Positions 16,513-25,846 of a stretch of 64,000 bases of DNA are shown in pieces. The DNA comes from Fontibacillus puldeungensis (GTDB lineage: Bacteria; Bacillota; Bacilli; Paenibacillales; Paenibacillaceae). The position numbers and the translations under genes were made by a program. Position 1 is the first letter of the stretch. Each line of letters starts with the position of its first letter. The notes beneath the pieces were generated by a model, which saw nothing but the letters and a program-made list of their open reading frames with translations, was not told where the DNA came from and ran no database searches. The DNA is taken from positions 186,001 through 250,000 of the forward strand of contig NZ_JBHTLM010000002.1 in assembly GCF_042678945.1 (NCBI RefSeq). Reading direction: 5' to 3'.

Positions 16513-18234
16513 TTGAAGAGTCTACGACTCCGCATTACATTTGTATTTTCTATCATCGTATTATTATCCGGCACATTCTTAAGCTATCGAGTTTATACCT
16601 CCTCAGTAAATCTCATCAGTCTTTCTCTTGGTGAGCAAGCCAAAAGCATTGCTGAATCCGCTTTAAGACAAATTGAAATCGAGAAATATCAAGAGATAAC
16701 TCCGGAGAAAGGAGAGACCGAATACTATAAGGAGCTTCGTCAGAAGCTGAATCAAATTCGTGAGGCCAACAATTTAAAATATTTGTACACCATGCAGGAA
16801 CGCAGGAAAGACAATGGCTCTGAATATATCTTTATTGTGGACGGTATGCCGTTGGAAACGAAAGAAGGGGATTTCTCCCCGATCGGGACCGTTGAGGAAA
16901 ATGTTGATAGCATGCAGCTCGCTGCATTTTCTGAAGGCGTTACCAAAATCGGTGCGCTTACCGAGGATGACCCTTATGGGGCGCTAGTATCCGCCTATGT
17001 TCCGATTAAGAACGCCTCCGGCGCACAGATCGGAATTATTGGAGCAGATTTTGACGCTTCATCTGTATATGATCTGATGAAAGAAAACAAAAGAAATACA
17101 ATTCTAATGATCGCGGTCATTTTACTGATCTCGGTTATAATTACGTATATTTTTTCCCGAATGATTGTGTCTCCGGTCTTGCGCTTAACCCGTGAAGTTC
17201 AGAAGGTACAGGAGGGGGAATTGAGACAATGGGACGGCGTGGTGAGAAAGGATGAGATCGGCCGATTGTCTGAGGCATTCCGCAAAATGGTTGCTGTTCT
17301 ACGGGAAATGATCCTGGAAGTTCAAAGCAGTGTTCAGGATTTGCGCCAATCGGCTCGTGTGCATGCGGAAAGTACGGAGGCATCCAACGTTATGAGTCAG
17401 AGGATTACGGCGTACCTGGGGCAAGCAGCGGAGGCGGCGGAGAATCAGGTAAAGTGCAGTGAAGAGACCGTAAGAACGATAGGAGAGGTCGAAACCGAGA
17501 TTCAGCGAGTGGCGGCTTCTCTATCCATCGCGGCAGATGCAGCTAATGAGGTTACGGTGGCGGCCAGAAACGGAAACGAGTTCGTACAGCAGGCGGTTCA
17601 CCAAATGAGTTCTATCCAAGCATCCGGACTGGAGATGGCTAAAGATATTCAGCATTTGGCTGATCAATCGAGCCGCGTTAGTCAAATTACATTGGCCATC
17701 CGGGAAATTTCGGCGCAGACCCATTTGCTCTCCCTCAATGCGGCTATTGAGGCGGCTAGAGCTGGCGAGCATGGCCAAGGCTTTGCGGTTGTAGCCGACC
17801 AGATTAGAAAGCTGGCAGCGCAGTCGGAGGAATCGGCAGTAAGGATTAGCGAATTGATTGAGTCGATCCTCGGCAGCACAGATCGGGTTGTGCGGGGAGT
17901 TGAGGCGGAAACGAAGGAAATCGATCTGGGGCGGGCTATCGTGGAGAAGGCAGGCGGGGCGTTTGCCCAAATCGTGAACGAGGTTCAAAAGGTAGCGGGA
18001 CAGGTACAAGAGGTTTCGGCGGTGTCTCAGCAAATCGCGGCCGGAGCGGAGCAGGTGCTCGCCTCGGCGGATGAAACGGACCGTTTGACCAGGCTTACAT
18101 CGGAACAGTTCCAGGGTATCTCGAAAGCATCGGAGGAGCAATTGGCTGCTTTGCAGCAAATATCAAGTTCTATGGAGCAATTGAACCGGATGTCCGAGCG
18201 CCTGGAACACCTGATATCTAAGTTTAGCTTGTGA
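16513..18234 (+). CDS. Methyl-accepting chemotaxis protein
   Basis: This 573-residue transmembrane chemoreceptor has a first membrane helix (about 7-27), an extracellular sensor of about 160 residues (single Cache-like fold, with YVPIKNASGAQIGIIGADFD near its end), and a second membrane helix (ILMIAVILLISVIITYIF). A HAMP domain and the long signalling coiled coil follow. The hairpin tip LLSLNAAIEAARAGEHGQGF, which contacts CheA and CheW, is fully conserved. The ligand is unknown. A TTG at 16513 was chosen because AGGAG at 16497-16501 is spaced for it; the GTG at 16501 overlaps that site. The 3' end overlaps the convergent arsB gene by 11 bp. Confidence 0.93.
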   Translation: MKSLRLRITFVFSIIVLLSGTFLSYRVYTSSVNLISLSLGEQAKSIAESALRQIEIEKYQEITPEKGETEYYKELRQKLNQIREANNLKYLYTMQERRKDNGSEYIFIVDGMPLETKEGDFSPIGTVEENVDSMQLAAFSEGVTKIGALTEDDPYGALVSAYVPIKNASGAQIGIIGADFDASSVYDLMKENKRNTILMIAVILLISVIITYIFSRMIVSPVLRLTREVQKVQEGELRQWDGVVRKDEIGRLSEAFRKMVAVLREMILEVQSSVQDLRQSARVHAESTEASNVMSQRITAYLGQAAEAAENQVKCSEETVRTIGEVETEIQRVAASLSIAADAANEVTVAARNGNEFVQQAVHQMSSIQASGLEMAKDIQHLADQSSRVSQITLAIREISAQTHLLSLNAAIEAARAGEHGQGFAVVADQIRKLAAQSEESAVRISELIESILGSTDRVVRGVEAETKEIDLGRAIVEKAGGAFAQIVNEVQKVAGQVQEVSAVSQQIAAGAEQVLASADETDRLTRLTSEQFQGISKASEEQLAALQQISSSMEQLNRMSERLEHLISKFSL

Positions 18235-19525
18235 TGAACAGCGTTAGGTAGAGCCCAAGCAGCGTCATAAACAGGATAGGAATCGTTAAGACAATCCCTG
18301 TTTTAAAATAAGTTCCCCATGAAATACGGACGTCTTTTTTGGATAACACGTGCAGCCATACTAGAGTGGCCAGCGAACCGATCGGGGTAATTTTTGGTCC
18401 AAGGTCAGCCCCGATCACGTTCCCGTAAATGAGCGCCTCCCGGACTGCACCGGAGGTGTCCGTGTCTGCGATACCGAGTACGCCGGTCATCACTGCAGGC
18501 AGATTATTCATGATCGAAGACAGGAATGCCGAGGTGTAGCCCATAAACATGGTAGCCACAAATTGACCCTGCTCGGAGGCCGCCTGAATTAGTGCCGCTA
18601 AAACCTGGGTCAGCCCCGCGTTCCCGAGTCCATAGACGACGACATACATCCCGACAGAGAAAAATACGATGCTCCACGGCGCTCCTTTGATCACCGCATT
18701 CGTATCGACCGCTTTGCTTTTTCTCGCCATAAGGACAAAGATCAGTGCAACCGTATCCGCGAACAGGGAAACCGGGATGTGGAGCATTTCACTGACAAAA
18801 TAGCCGATGAGCAAAATTCCGATCATCCACCAGGACAGGCGGAACATTTTAGGGTCTCGAATCGCCTCAGTGGGCCGCTTCAGCTTGGACAAGTCATAGG
18901 TCCGAGGAATGCTCTTTCTGAAATAGATCAGTAGGACGACAATCGTGGCGACTAGTGAAAAGAGGTTAGGAATGATCATCCTGGAGGCATATTTCACAAA
19001 TCCAATGTGAAAATAATCTGCAGAAACAAGGTTTACCAGATTGCTGACTACAAACGGCAGAGAGGTTGTGTCCGCGATAAACCCGCTAGCTATTATGAAC
19101 GGGAAAATCATTTTTTCCTCGAAATTCAAATGACGCACCATGGCAAGTACAATCGGCGTCAAAATCAACGCAGCCCCGTCGTTGGCAAAAAAGGCCGAAA
19201 CAATCGCACCAAGCACGCTCACATAGACGAACATCCGGATCCCGCTTGTTTTCGCCGCCCGCGCCATATGCAAGGCCGCCCATTCGAACAAACCAATCTC
19301 ATCTAGGATGAGAGAAATGATGATAATCGCGATAAAAGTTAAAGTGGCATTCCACGTAATATGGACCACTTCTAATACATCGCTGTATCCTACAACGCCT
19401 ACCAGCAGGGCAAGAATGGCCCCTCCGCAGGCAGACCAGCCTATGCCGAGTCCTCTCGGCTGCCAAATCACGAATGTCAATGTCACCGTAAAAATGATAA
19501 ATGCTGCAATGATGTCAAAATGCAA
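18224..19525 (-). CDS. arsB: ArsB-type arsenite/anion permease
   Basis: The 433-residue protein has about eleven hydrophobic segments and matches the ArsB/NhaD ion-transporter superfamily. ArsB exports arsenite, alone by the proton gradient or with ArsA. Conserved pieces include FFANDGAALILTPIVLAMVR, the pair SSIMNNLPAVMTGVLGI, and GADLGPKITPIGSLATLVWL, which form the two symmetric re-entrant loops. The TTG start at 19525 is supported by GGAGGG six bases upstream. No arsR or arsC gene lies nearby; the ArsR-type gene at 29 kb is tied to an ABC exporter. Arsenite specificity is inferred from family resemblance only. Confidence 0.88.
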   Translation of the reverse strand: MHFDIIAAFIIFTVTLTFVIWQPRGLGIGWSACGGAILALLVGVVGYSDVLEVVHITWNATLTFIAIIIISLILDEIGLFEWAALHMARAAKTSGIRMFVYVSVLGAIVSAFFANDGAALILTPIVLAMVRHLNFEEKMIFPFIIASGFIADTTSLPFVVSNLVNLVSADYFHIGFVKYASRMIIPNLFSLVATIVVLLIYFRKSIPRTYDLSKLKRPTEAIRDPKMFRLSWWMIGILLIGYFVSEMLHIPVSLFADTVALIFVLMARKSKAVDTNAVIKGAPWSIVFFSVGMYVVVYGLGNAGLTQVLAALIQAASEQGQFVATMFMGYTSAFLSSIMNNLPAVMTGVLGIADTDTSGAVREALIYGNVIGADLGPKITPIGSLATLVWLHVLSKKDVRISWGTYFKTGIVLTIPILFMTLLGLYLTLFITS

Positions 19526-19662
19526 TGCTGACCCTCCAAACTAGCTTGTACATCTCGTAAAGCCGTATCGCGAAATTAATGAACCGCCTATCATTGTCTC
19601 ACGCATTGCGAGATTTGTATATTGAACAGGGCCATTAAAATTTTGACAATATAACCAAATGG

Positions 19663-19899
19663 ATGCCACAAACAGCGAACTTCCTAAAAACCACCACGGA
19701 GCAAGAAAATATTCGCCATATTCACTTTTTTGTGAGTAGAAATCATGAGCCGTTAATTAGCTACCTGGGCCTGTTTGGCGAAGATGCCTATGTGAAGCCG
19801 ACGATAGAACTGCATTACGACTATTTCAAGATCCCGATCTTTACGGAAGAGGACATGATGGAGGAAATCGGCCGCGCTAATTGTATTTTGTGCAGCTAA
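19663..19899 (+). pseudogene. Short coding remnant whose 3' end is a family A repeat
   Basis: A 78-codon frame gives protein-like sequence (IRHIHFFVSRNHEPLISYLG, then AYVKPTIELHYDYFKIPIFT) that I do not recognise. Its last eight codons (ANCILCS-stop) come from the first unit of the family A element beginning at 19876. No ribosome site precedes the ATG. It looks like an internal piece of a larger gene, cut at both ends. Confidence 0.4.
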
Positions 19900-20065
19900 T
19901 TTTCCGCTTTTCTGCGGTGGGAGACGAGTAAATGTAAAAAGTGCATCTAAATATGCCCCATTTGGTAGATAGACATGATTTGGACGGTTTTAAATGTACT
20001 TTTTACAACTATTCCCGTGCGACAGGAAACCTTGATCAAAATAAATGTACAATTTACAACTAATC
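19876..20065. repeat. Four-unit intergenic element, family A, copy 4
   Basis: TGYA-N5-TRCA units begin at 19882, 19933, 19995 and 20046 (offsets 51, 62, 51). The spacer between units 1 and 2 is visibly related to those in copies 1 and 5 (CGCTTTTCTGCGGTGGGAGA), so the copies share ancestry. The first unit overlaps the end of the coding remnant before it. Confidence 0.85.
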
Positions 20066-20208
20066 ACCGAACTATAAACAAATGTTGATCGAACGTTTTT
20101 CTTTATTCTCGCATGATGTTTTTCGTAACCTAAACGAGTCTTTTCCGTATAACATATGAATATGAACCACAGCGTTACACCATACAAAAAGCAGAGGAAA
20201 ATCGCCTT

Positions 20209-22599
20209 ATGAATGAGACTCTTATCACCCATCCCGATACATGCTATAGGCTGGCCGAACAGAAAGCGGCTCGGTATTTTGCTGCGCTTTTCGAGCAGGT
20301 TAAGGAAAAAACGTATGTGTCTACGTTAAGCAACGATTTTCAGGTGTGGAAGGACAAACATGTTTATGCTCATTCATGGTTATCCTTTTTGCTGCGCGGC
20401 AAGAAAAAGCCGGATTCCCGGGATTATGCAAAATATATCGGCTGGATGAGCGACGCCGGCAAGCTGGACGACTATTTGGATCGCAGCATTTCCTACATAT
20501 ATATGCGGGATTTGGGCAAAGCCCTCGACTCCCCGGATACGCAGGCCCGGATTCGGCAGGTGGTTGCAGATTTAAAGAAGGATCTGCTCCAATCCACCAC
20601 CGGCAAAAAATCAGCGGACTCGCTCGACTTTCTGAGCCTGGCAGGACTTTACCGTTGGGCCCAGAAGGAGGGGATAGAAGCGACCGTCATTTGGCTGATG
20701 AACAAGCTGAAGGGCGTATCGACCCACATTCCCGAATCGATGAACCCGGAGCAGGCCCAGCGCAAGCTGCTTAAAATCATCGTCGGCGTTGTGCTCCATG
20801 TCACGGAGGAGACGGATGGCCGCGTACCGCCTGCGGAACGTACCCAAAAACTCGATGAAGCAATCCGTCTTGGCTACTCCTACGGCTTGACCTACCCCTA
20901 CATTGACGATCTCCTCGATTCCAAGGTGCTGTCCGATTCGGAAAAGGAGCAGTATTCGGAGTTGATTCGCACTGCGCTGGTTACAGGGGTTGTGCCTGAC
21001 TTGGGTTCATGGGTAAGAAGCGATAACATGGAGCTGATTCGGTACATCCATGCGGAGCTGGGCGAAGCATTTGAGTATATTAAGAACCACCAGCGGCCGG
21101 ATACGCAGCAGACATTTTTCGAGCAGTCTTACGTATTTTTCAAGTCTCAGGATATGGACCGTGTGAAGAAAATCGACCATCCGCACTACACCAATGAAGA
21201 GCTCTACATCCCCATTATTTTAAAGTCCTCCTGTTCACGGCTCATCGCCCGCTCTGTCATTAGCGCCCCTGAGGATGAGGGCTTTGACGATCGGACGTTC
21301 TATTACGGCATTTATAATCAGTTGGCCGACGATTTTGCCGATATGTTTGACGACAGCCTGGATGGCGCGGTTACGCCTTATACGTATTACCTGAAATATC
21401 ATGAGCAGCGTCCCGACCTGATCAACCCCTTTGAACTATATTGGGCGGTGATTTCTCACCTGATCCATGACGTGTACCGCTCGGATGCCAAGACCCGGGA
21501 GGTTATGCTGGACCGGGCCATCAATGGATTAAAGCGGGCTAAGGTGCGCCTAGGCTCGGAACAGTATGCGAAAATTATGGCTACCTTTACTGCCGAGGTT
21601 CCCGATTTCAACCGGCTTGTGCAGCAAATGGTGAACAAGGCGGACGATGTTGATTTTTTCGACAAACTGCTGCGTGATCAGCTGCTGACCGTTCTAAAGA
21701 ATGATCGGAAGGAAAAGGATGCTTTTCTGGATACGGTCGAAGCGGTGCGCCACGAAATCAACCGAGCCTTGCCTATCCCTAAGGCTGACGGAATATTACC
21801 CATGAAGGAGCCGCTGATCGACGCGGCCAATTACAGCCTCGAAGGAGACGGGAAGCGGCTGCGACCGGTGCTTGCCTGGGTGATGGGCGTCCATGAATAC
21901 GGACTGGAACCGTCCGCCGTTATGCCGCTCTTGAAATCGCTGGAATATTTGCATACTGCATCGCTTATTTTTGACGACTTGCCATCCCAGGACAATGCGT
22001 CCACTCGGAGGGGACGCCCCACCCTGCATCAGGTGCATAATAGCGCTACTGCGGAGCTGACTGGCCTGTTCCTGATTCAAAAGGGGATTCAGGAGCAGAC
22101 TTCGTTGGCCCGGTTTGATGCTAGAGTTGTACTCGACCTCATGCAGTATTCGGCTGAAAAGGCGGAGGAGATGTGTATGGGGCAGGCAATGGACCTGCAA
22201 TCCCGCGGGAAGGCTTTAAATTTGGAGCAGCTGAACACGATCTGTTTTTATAAGACTGGGATCGCTTTCGAAGCTTCTCTGGTGATGCCGGCCATCCTCG
22301 CCCGGGCGAATGAGCGGGAAATTAGCGGGCTGAAGAAATTCGCCTACCACGCCGGAATTGCTTTTCAAATTAAGGACGACCTGCTTGATTTTGAGGGGGA
22401 TGTGCTGCTGCTCGGGAAGCCTGTCGGCAAAGATGCGCAGAACAACAACTCCACGTTTGTTTCCATCCTGGGTGAAGAAAACGCCAAGAAACAGATGTGG
22501 GAACACTACTGCCTGGCTATGGAAGCACTGAAGGATATGCCGCGTAGCCCCGTTTTTCTGAAGCATTTGTTGAACTATATTGTGCATCGGGATCGGTAG
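20209..22599 (+). CDS. Two-domain isoprenoid synthase: unusual N-terminal domain plus polyprenyl diphosphate synthase
   Basis: The 796-residue protein ends in a complete short-chain trans-prenyltransferase (about 505-796): GKRLRP (548-553), the first Asp motif DDLPSQD (589-595) followed by RRGRPT, GQAMDLQ, and the second Asp motif DDLLD (723-727). Such enzymes condense isopentenyl diphosphate into farnesyl or geranylgeranyl diphosphate. The first 500 residues are all-helical and hold two more acidic clusters, DDLLD at 233-237 and DDFADMFDD at 374-382. Their separation (about 140 residues) matches that of the C-terminal pair (134), which suggests a second isoprenoid-synthase fold. This would be a fused synthase-cyclase; the N-terminal identity is inference. 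The start is supported by AGAGGAAA. Confidence 0.85.
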   Translation: MNETLITHPDTCYRLAEQKAARYFAALFEQVKEKTYVSTLSNDFQVWKDKHVYAHSWLSFLLRGKKKPDSRDYAKYIGWMSDAGKLDDYLDRSISYIYMRDLGKALDSPDTQARIRQVVADLKKDLLQSTTGKKSADSLDFLSLAGLYRWAQKEGIEATVIWLMNKLKGVSTHIPESMNPEQAQRKLLKIIVGVVLHVTEETDGRVPPAERTQKLDEAIRLGYSYGLTYPYIDDLLDSKVLSDSEKEQYSELIRTALVTGVVPDLGSWVRSDNMELIRYIHAELGEAFEYIKNHQRPDTQQTFFEQSYVFFKSQDMDRVKKIDHPHYTNEELYIPIILKSSCSRLIARSVISAPEDEGFDDRTFYYGIYNQLADDFADMFDDSLDGAVTPYTYYLKYHEQRPDLINPFELYWAVISHLIHDVYRSDAKTREVMLDRAINGLKRAKVRLGSEQYAKIMATFTAEVPDFNRLVQQMVNKADDVDFFDKLLRDQLLTVLKNDRKEKDAFLDTVEAVRHEINRALPIPKADGILPMKEPLIDAANYSLEGDGKRLRPVLAWVMGVHEYGLEPSAVMPLLKSLEYLHTASLIFDDLPSQDNASTRRGRPTLHQVHNSATAELTGLFLIQKGIQEQTSLARFDARVVLDLMQYSAEKAEEMCMGQAMDLQSRGKALNLEQLNTICFYKTGIAFEASLVMPAILARANEREISGLKKFAYHAGIAFQIKDDLLDFEGDVLLLGKPVGKDAQNNNSTFVSILGEENAKKQMWEHYCLAMEALKDMPRSPVFLKHLLNYIVHRDR

Positions 22600-22662
22600 A
22601 GCGGGTTGACCCCGTAGGCATAAAAACCGCAGTATTATGTTACTTTTTGTGAAATTCGTGCA

Positions 22663-22691
22663 TGTTTTATCCGATACACATTTGGTATAAT
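22663..22691 (+). promoter_or_regulatory. Putative promoter of the family 3 glycosidase gene
   Basis: A perfect TATAAT at 22686-22691 lies about 20 bp before the ribosome site GGAGGT. A poor -35 match (TGTTTT near 22663) is at 17-bp spacing. This would leave a very short leader. Confidence 0.45.
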
Positions 22692-22725
22692 TTTGGTTGA
22701 TCATGACAATTTGGAGGTAATCCGT

Positions 22726-25509
22726 TTGAGCGCACAATTTGGTGTTCCACTGAAAGGCTTCGCTGAACTGAGCAGAAAAGTAGCATCGGAAGGTGCTGTT
22801 TTGTTAAAAAATGAGGGACAAGCGCTTCCTCTTCAATCTGGAGAAACCGTATCGGTCTTCGGGAGAACTCAAGTCAACTACTACCGCAGTGGTACGGGCT
22901 CGGGCGGCAGTGTCCACGTTCCATACACGACGAATTTGCTGGACGGGCTGCGCGCCAAGAAGAACATCTCCGTCAACGAAGAGCTGGCTGGGGTTTACGA
23001 GAAATGGATCGAGCAAAATCCGTTTGACAACGGCGGGGGCGGCTGGGCTGCCGAACCTTGGCATCAGAAGGAAATGCCGCTGACGGACGAGCTGGTGGCT
23101 GCGGCCAGAAGCAATTCCAGCAAGGCAGTCGTTGTGATCGGACGCACGGCTGGGGAAGATCAGGACAATGCGGCTAAGCCGGGCAGCTATTTATTGACCG
23201 ATGATGAAAAAGCAATGATAACGCAGGTAACGGCTCATTTTGAACAGACTGTCGTTGTGCTAAACGTCTCGAATATTATCGATATGAGCTGGGTCAACGA
23301 CGAAGGCTACAAAAATCCGATCCCATGTATCATCTATTCATGGCATGGCGGCATGGAGGGCGGCAATGCGATTGCCGACGTGCTGGTTGGCGAGGTGACT
23401 CCAAGCGGGAAGTTGACCGACACGATCGCTTACTCGATCGACGATTATCCATCGACTCGCAACTATGGCAATGAGTTCAAAAACTTTTACCAGGAAGACA
23501 TATATGTCGGGTATCGGTACTTTGAGACATTTTGCCCGGACAAGGTGCAGTATGAGTTTGGGTACGGGATCTCTTATACCGAGTTCAAGGTTGAGCCGGA
23601 GGAAGCCAAGCTCGTTGCCAAAGATGGGGAGAAGCATTTTGAAATCGGCGTAACGGTGCAAAATATCGGAACAACCTATGCAGGCAAAGAGGTCGTTCAG
23701 GTGTATGTTGAAGCGCCGCAAGGGAAGCTGGGGCAGCCGGCGAGAGTGCTCGCGGCTTTCGGTAAGACCGGCCTTCTTCAACCGGGGGAATCGGAACGCT
23801 TAACGATTAGCTTTCCCGTGAAGGCGATGGCTTCTTATGATGACGGCGGCGTGACAGGACATCGTTCGGCTTATGTCTTGGAAGCCGGGACTTATTATCT
23901 GTATGCAGGAACCAGCGTCAAACGGCTCGATAAAATCAGCGCTGACGGTCAGGAAGGCTTTGTGGTGAAGGAGCTTGAAGTCGTTCAGCAGCTGGAAGAG
24001 GCGATGGCGCCGACGGAAAGCTTTACGAGATTGAAGCCGGGTGCCCGGAAGTCCGACGGCACCTATGAGGAAACCTTTGTAGAGGTGCCGAAACAGACGG
24101 TATCGATGGCGGAGCGCATTGAGGGTCGTCTTCCGAAAATGTTGAAGCAAACCGGTGATCGTGGATATAAGCTGCGTGACGTGTATGACGGAAAAGTCAG
24201 CATGGAGGATTTTATCGCTCAATTATCCGACCAGGATCTGGCGGCGATCGTGAGAGGCGAGGGCATGAGCAGTCCGCTCGCGACCCCGGGTACGGCTTCG
24301 GCTTTTGGCGGAGTTAGCGATCAATTGCTGAGCTACGGCATTCCGGTAGCTTGTACATCGGACGGCCCGTCCGGTATTCGGATGGACAGCGGACATCAGG
24401 CGACACAGGTTGCAATTGGCACCTTGCTGGCCGCTACCTGGAACGCGGAGCTGGTCGAAGAGCTTTATGTAATGGAAGGCCAGGAGCTGCTGAGCAACCA
24501 AATCGACGCTCTGCTTGGACCGGGGCTGAACATTCGGCGCAGTCCGCTCAACGGGCGGAACTTTGAGTATTTTTCCGAGGATCCGCTGATTACCGGGGCA
24601 TTTGCTTCGGCCTGCGTACGCGGCATGATGAAGGGCGGCTCGAACGGAACGCTGAAGCATTTTGCCTGCAACAACCAGGAGAAGCACCGGAGTCAGGTCG
24701 ATGCGGTCGTTTCGGAACGGGCCCTACGGGAAATTTACCTGAAAGGCTTTGAAATTGCCGTAAAAGAGGGCGGGGCCAACTCGGTCATGACCTCCTACAA
24801 CCCGATCAACGGGCATTGGGCGGCCTCTAACTATGATTTGAACACGACAATTCTACGCAAGGAATGGGGCTTTAAGGGCATCGTAATGACGGACTGGTGG
24901 GCCCGCATGAACGATTGCGTTCATGGAGGAACCGCGGATGCGAAGTTTACAAACTGGATGGTTCGGGCGCAAAACGATCTTTACATGGTCATTGCCAACT
25001 ACGGCGCGGAAGTGAATGTGCTGGGGGACAATACGCTGGACTCTTTGGAAAATGGCACGCTCACCCGCGGTGAACTGCAGCGGAATGCGATGAACATTTG
25101 CCAATTCCTCATGCGTGCACCGGTCTTCTCCAGAGATGAACTGGTGTTGGAAGCCGTAAACAAGTTCGCTGCGAAACCGTCACTATCGGCTGATAAGGCG
25201 CAATCCTTGTCCGAGGACGCGCAGGTGAAGACGGCGACGGCTGAAAAGACGCTGGTGAAGGTAGATCAGGCCGGCGAATATCGGATCTTCGCCCACGTGA
25301 TGTCTCCGGATGACCAATTGGCCCAAAGCGCATGCAATTTGCTGCTGAACGGGGAAACGGTGACGACGATTCAAACGAACGGAACCGATGGGAAATGGAT
25401 CAAGCGGAAGCTGGTGAAGGTCGAGCTGGAGGCCGGACTGTATGAGATGGGGCTTGAGTTCATCAAGCCGGGGCTGCAGGTCGAGTGGGTTGAGTTTAAG
25501 CAGGTATAA
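22726..25509 (+). CDS. Glycoside hydrolase family 3 beta-glycosidase with reversed domain order
   Basis: The 927-residue enzyme carries the usual GH3 parts in swapped order. The alpha/beta sandwich comes first (from ASEGAVLLKNEG, with GTGSGGSVHVPYTTN), then a fibronectin III-like domain (IYVGYRYFETF, EFGYGISYTEF), and the TIM-barrel domain comes last (PVACTSDGPSGIR, TLKHFACNNQE, WGFKGIVMTDWW). The nucleophile is D723 in MTDWW. A C-terminal beta-rich module (YRIFAHVMSPDDQ to the end) may bind carbohydrate. No signal peptide, so it should be cytoplasmic and act on imported oligosaccharides. The TTG start at 22726 fits GGAGGT seven bases upstream. Such order is known in some GH3 enzymes. Confidence 0.92.
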   Translation: MSAQFGVPLKGFAELSRKVASEGAVLLKNEGQALPLQSGETVSVFGRTQVNYYRSGTGSGGSVHVPYTTNLLDGLRAKKNISVNEELAGVYEKWIEQNPFDNGGGGWAAEPWHQKEMPLTDELVAAARSNSSKAVVVIGRTAGEDQDNAAKPGSYLLTDDEKAMITQVTAHFEQTVVVLNVSNIIDMSWVNDEGYKNPIPCIIYSWHGGMEGGNAIADVLVGEVTPSGKLTDTIAYSIDDYPSTRNYGNEFKNFYQEDIYVGYRYFETFCPDKVQYEFGYGISYTEFKVEPEEAKLVAKDGEKHFEIGVTVQNIGTTYAGKEVVQVYVEAPQGKLGQPARVLAAFGKTGLLQPGESERLTISFPVKAMASYDDGGVTGHRSAYVLEAGTYYLYAGTSVKRLDKISADGQEGFVVKELEVVQQLEEAMAPTESFTRLKPGARKSDGTYEETFVEVPKQTVSMAERIEGRLPKMLKQTGDRGYKLRDVYDGKVSMEDFIAQLSDQDLAAIVRGEGMSSPLATPGTASAFGGVSDQLLSYGIPVACTSDGPSGIRMDSGHQATQVAIGTLLAATWNAELVEELYVMEGQELLSNQIDALLGPGLNIRRSPLNGRNFEYFSEDPLITGAFASACVRGMMKGGSNGTLKHFACNNQEKHRSQVDAVVSERALREIYLKGFEIAVKEGGANSVMTSYNPINGHWAASNYDLNTTILRKEWGFKGIVMTDWWARMNDCVHGGTADAKFTNWMVRAQNDLYMVIANYGAEVNVLGDNTLDSLENGTLTRGELQRNAMNICQFLMRAPVFSRDELVLEAVNKFAAKPSLSADKAQSLSEDAQVKTATAEKTLVKVDQAGEYRIFAHVMSPDDQLAQSACNLLLNGETVTTIQTNGTDGKWIKRKLVKVELEAGLYEMGLEFIKPGLQVEWVEFKQV

Positions 25510-25692
25510 ATTTGAAAGTAAACCTGCGGCTCAGCATGAACATCGAAAGTGAATAACGAGCTCGGGCCGCGCTTGTCCGCCATTTGTCATTAGGAATGGA
25601 TGAGAAGGAAGACAAGTGGCTCCCAAATGCGGACGTAAACTCCCTCCGCTTCGTTATTCTCTTTCTGGCAGCAGAAATCAAGACAAAAAGTC

Positions 25693-25737
25693 GCGAGACG
25701 ATGGGGGAAATATCTTTCCCCCTCTCTCGCTTTTTTT
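25693..25737 (+). terminator. Strong terminator after the family 3 glycosidase
   Basis: GCGAGA...GGGGGAAA pairs with TTTCCCCC...TCTCGC and is followed by seven Ts. It is 180 bp beyond the stop codon. The intervening 25510-25692 shows nothing else. Confidence 0.88.
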
Positions 25738-25846
25738 GTATGGTAAAGGAAGAACAAGACCAAGCCTTAGCACTGTGCTTTTGCAACTCAGATCAAATAT
25801 AGGAATGGCCCGCTTGTTATGATCAAATCGAAAGGAGGAGGACCTC

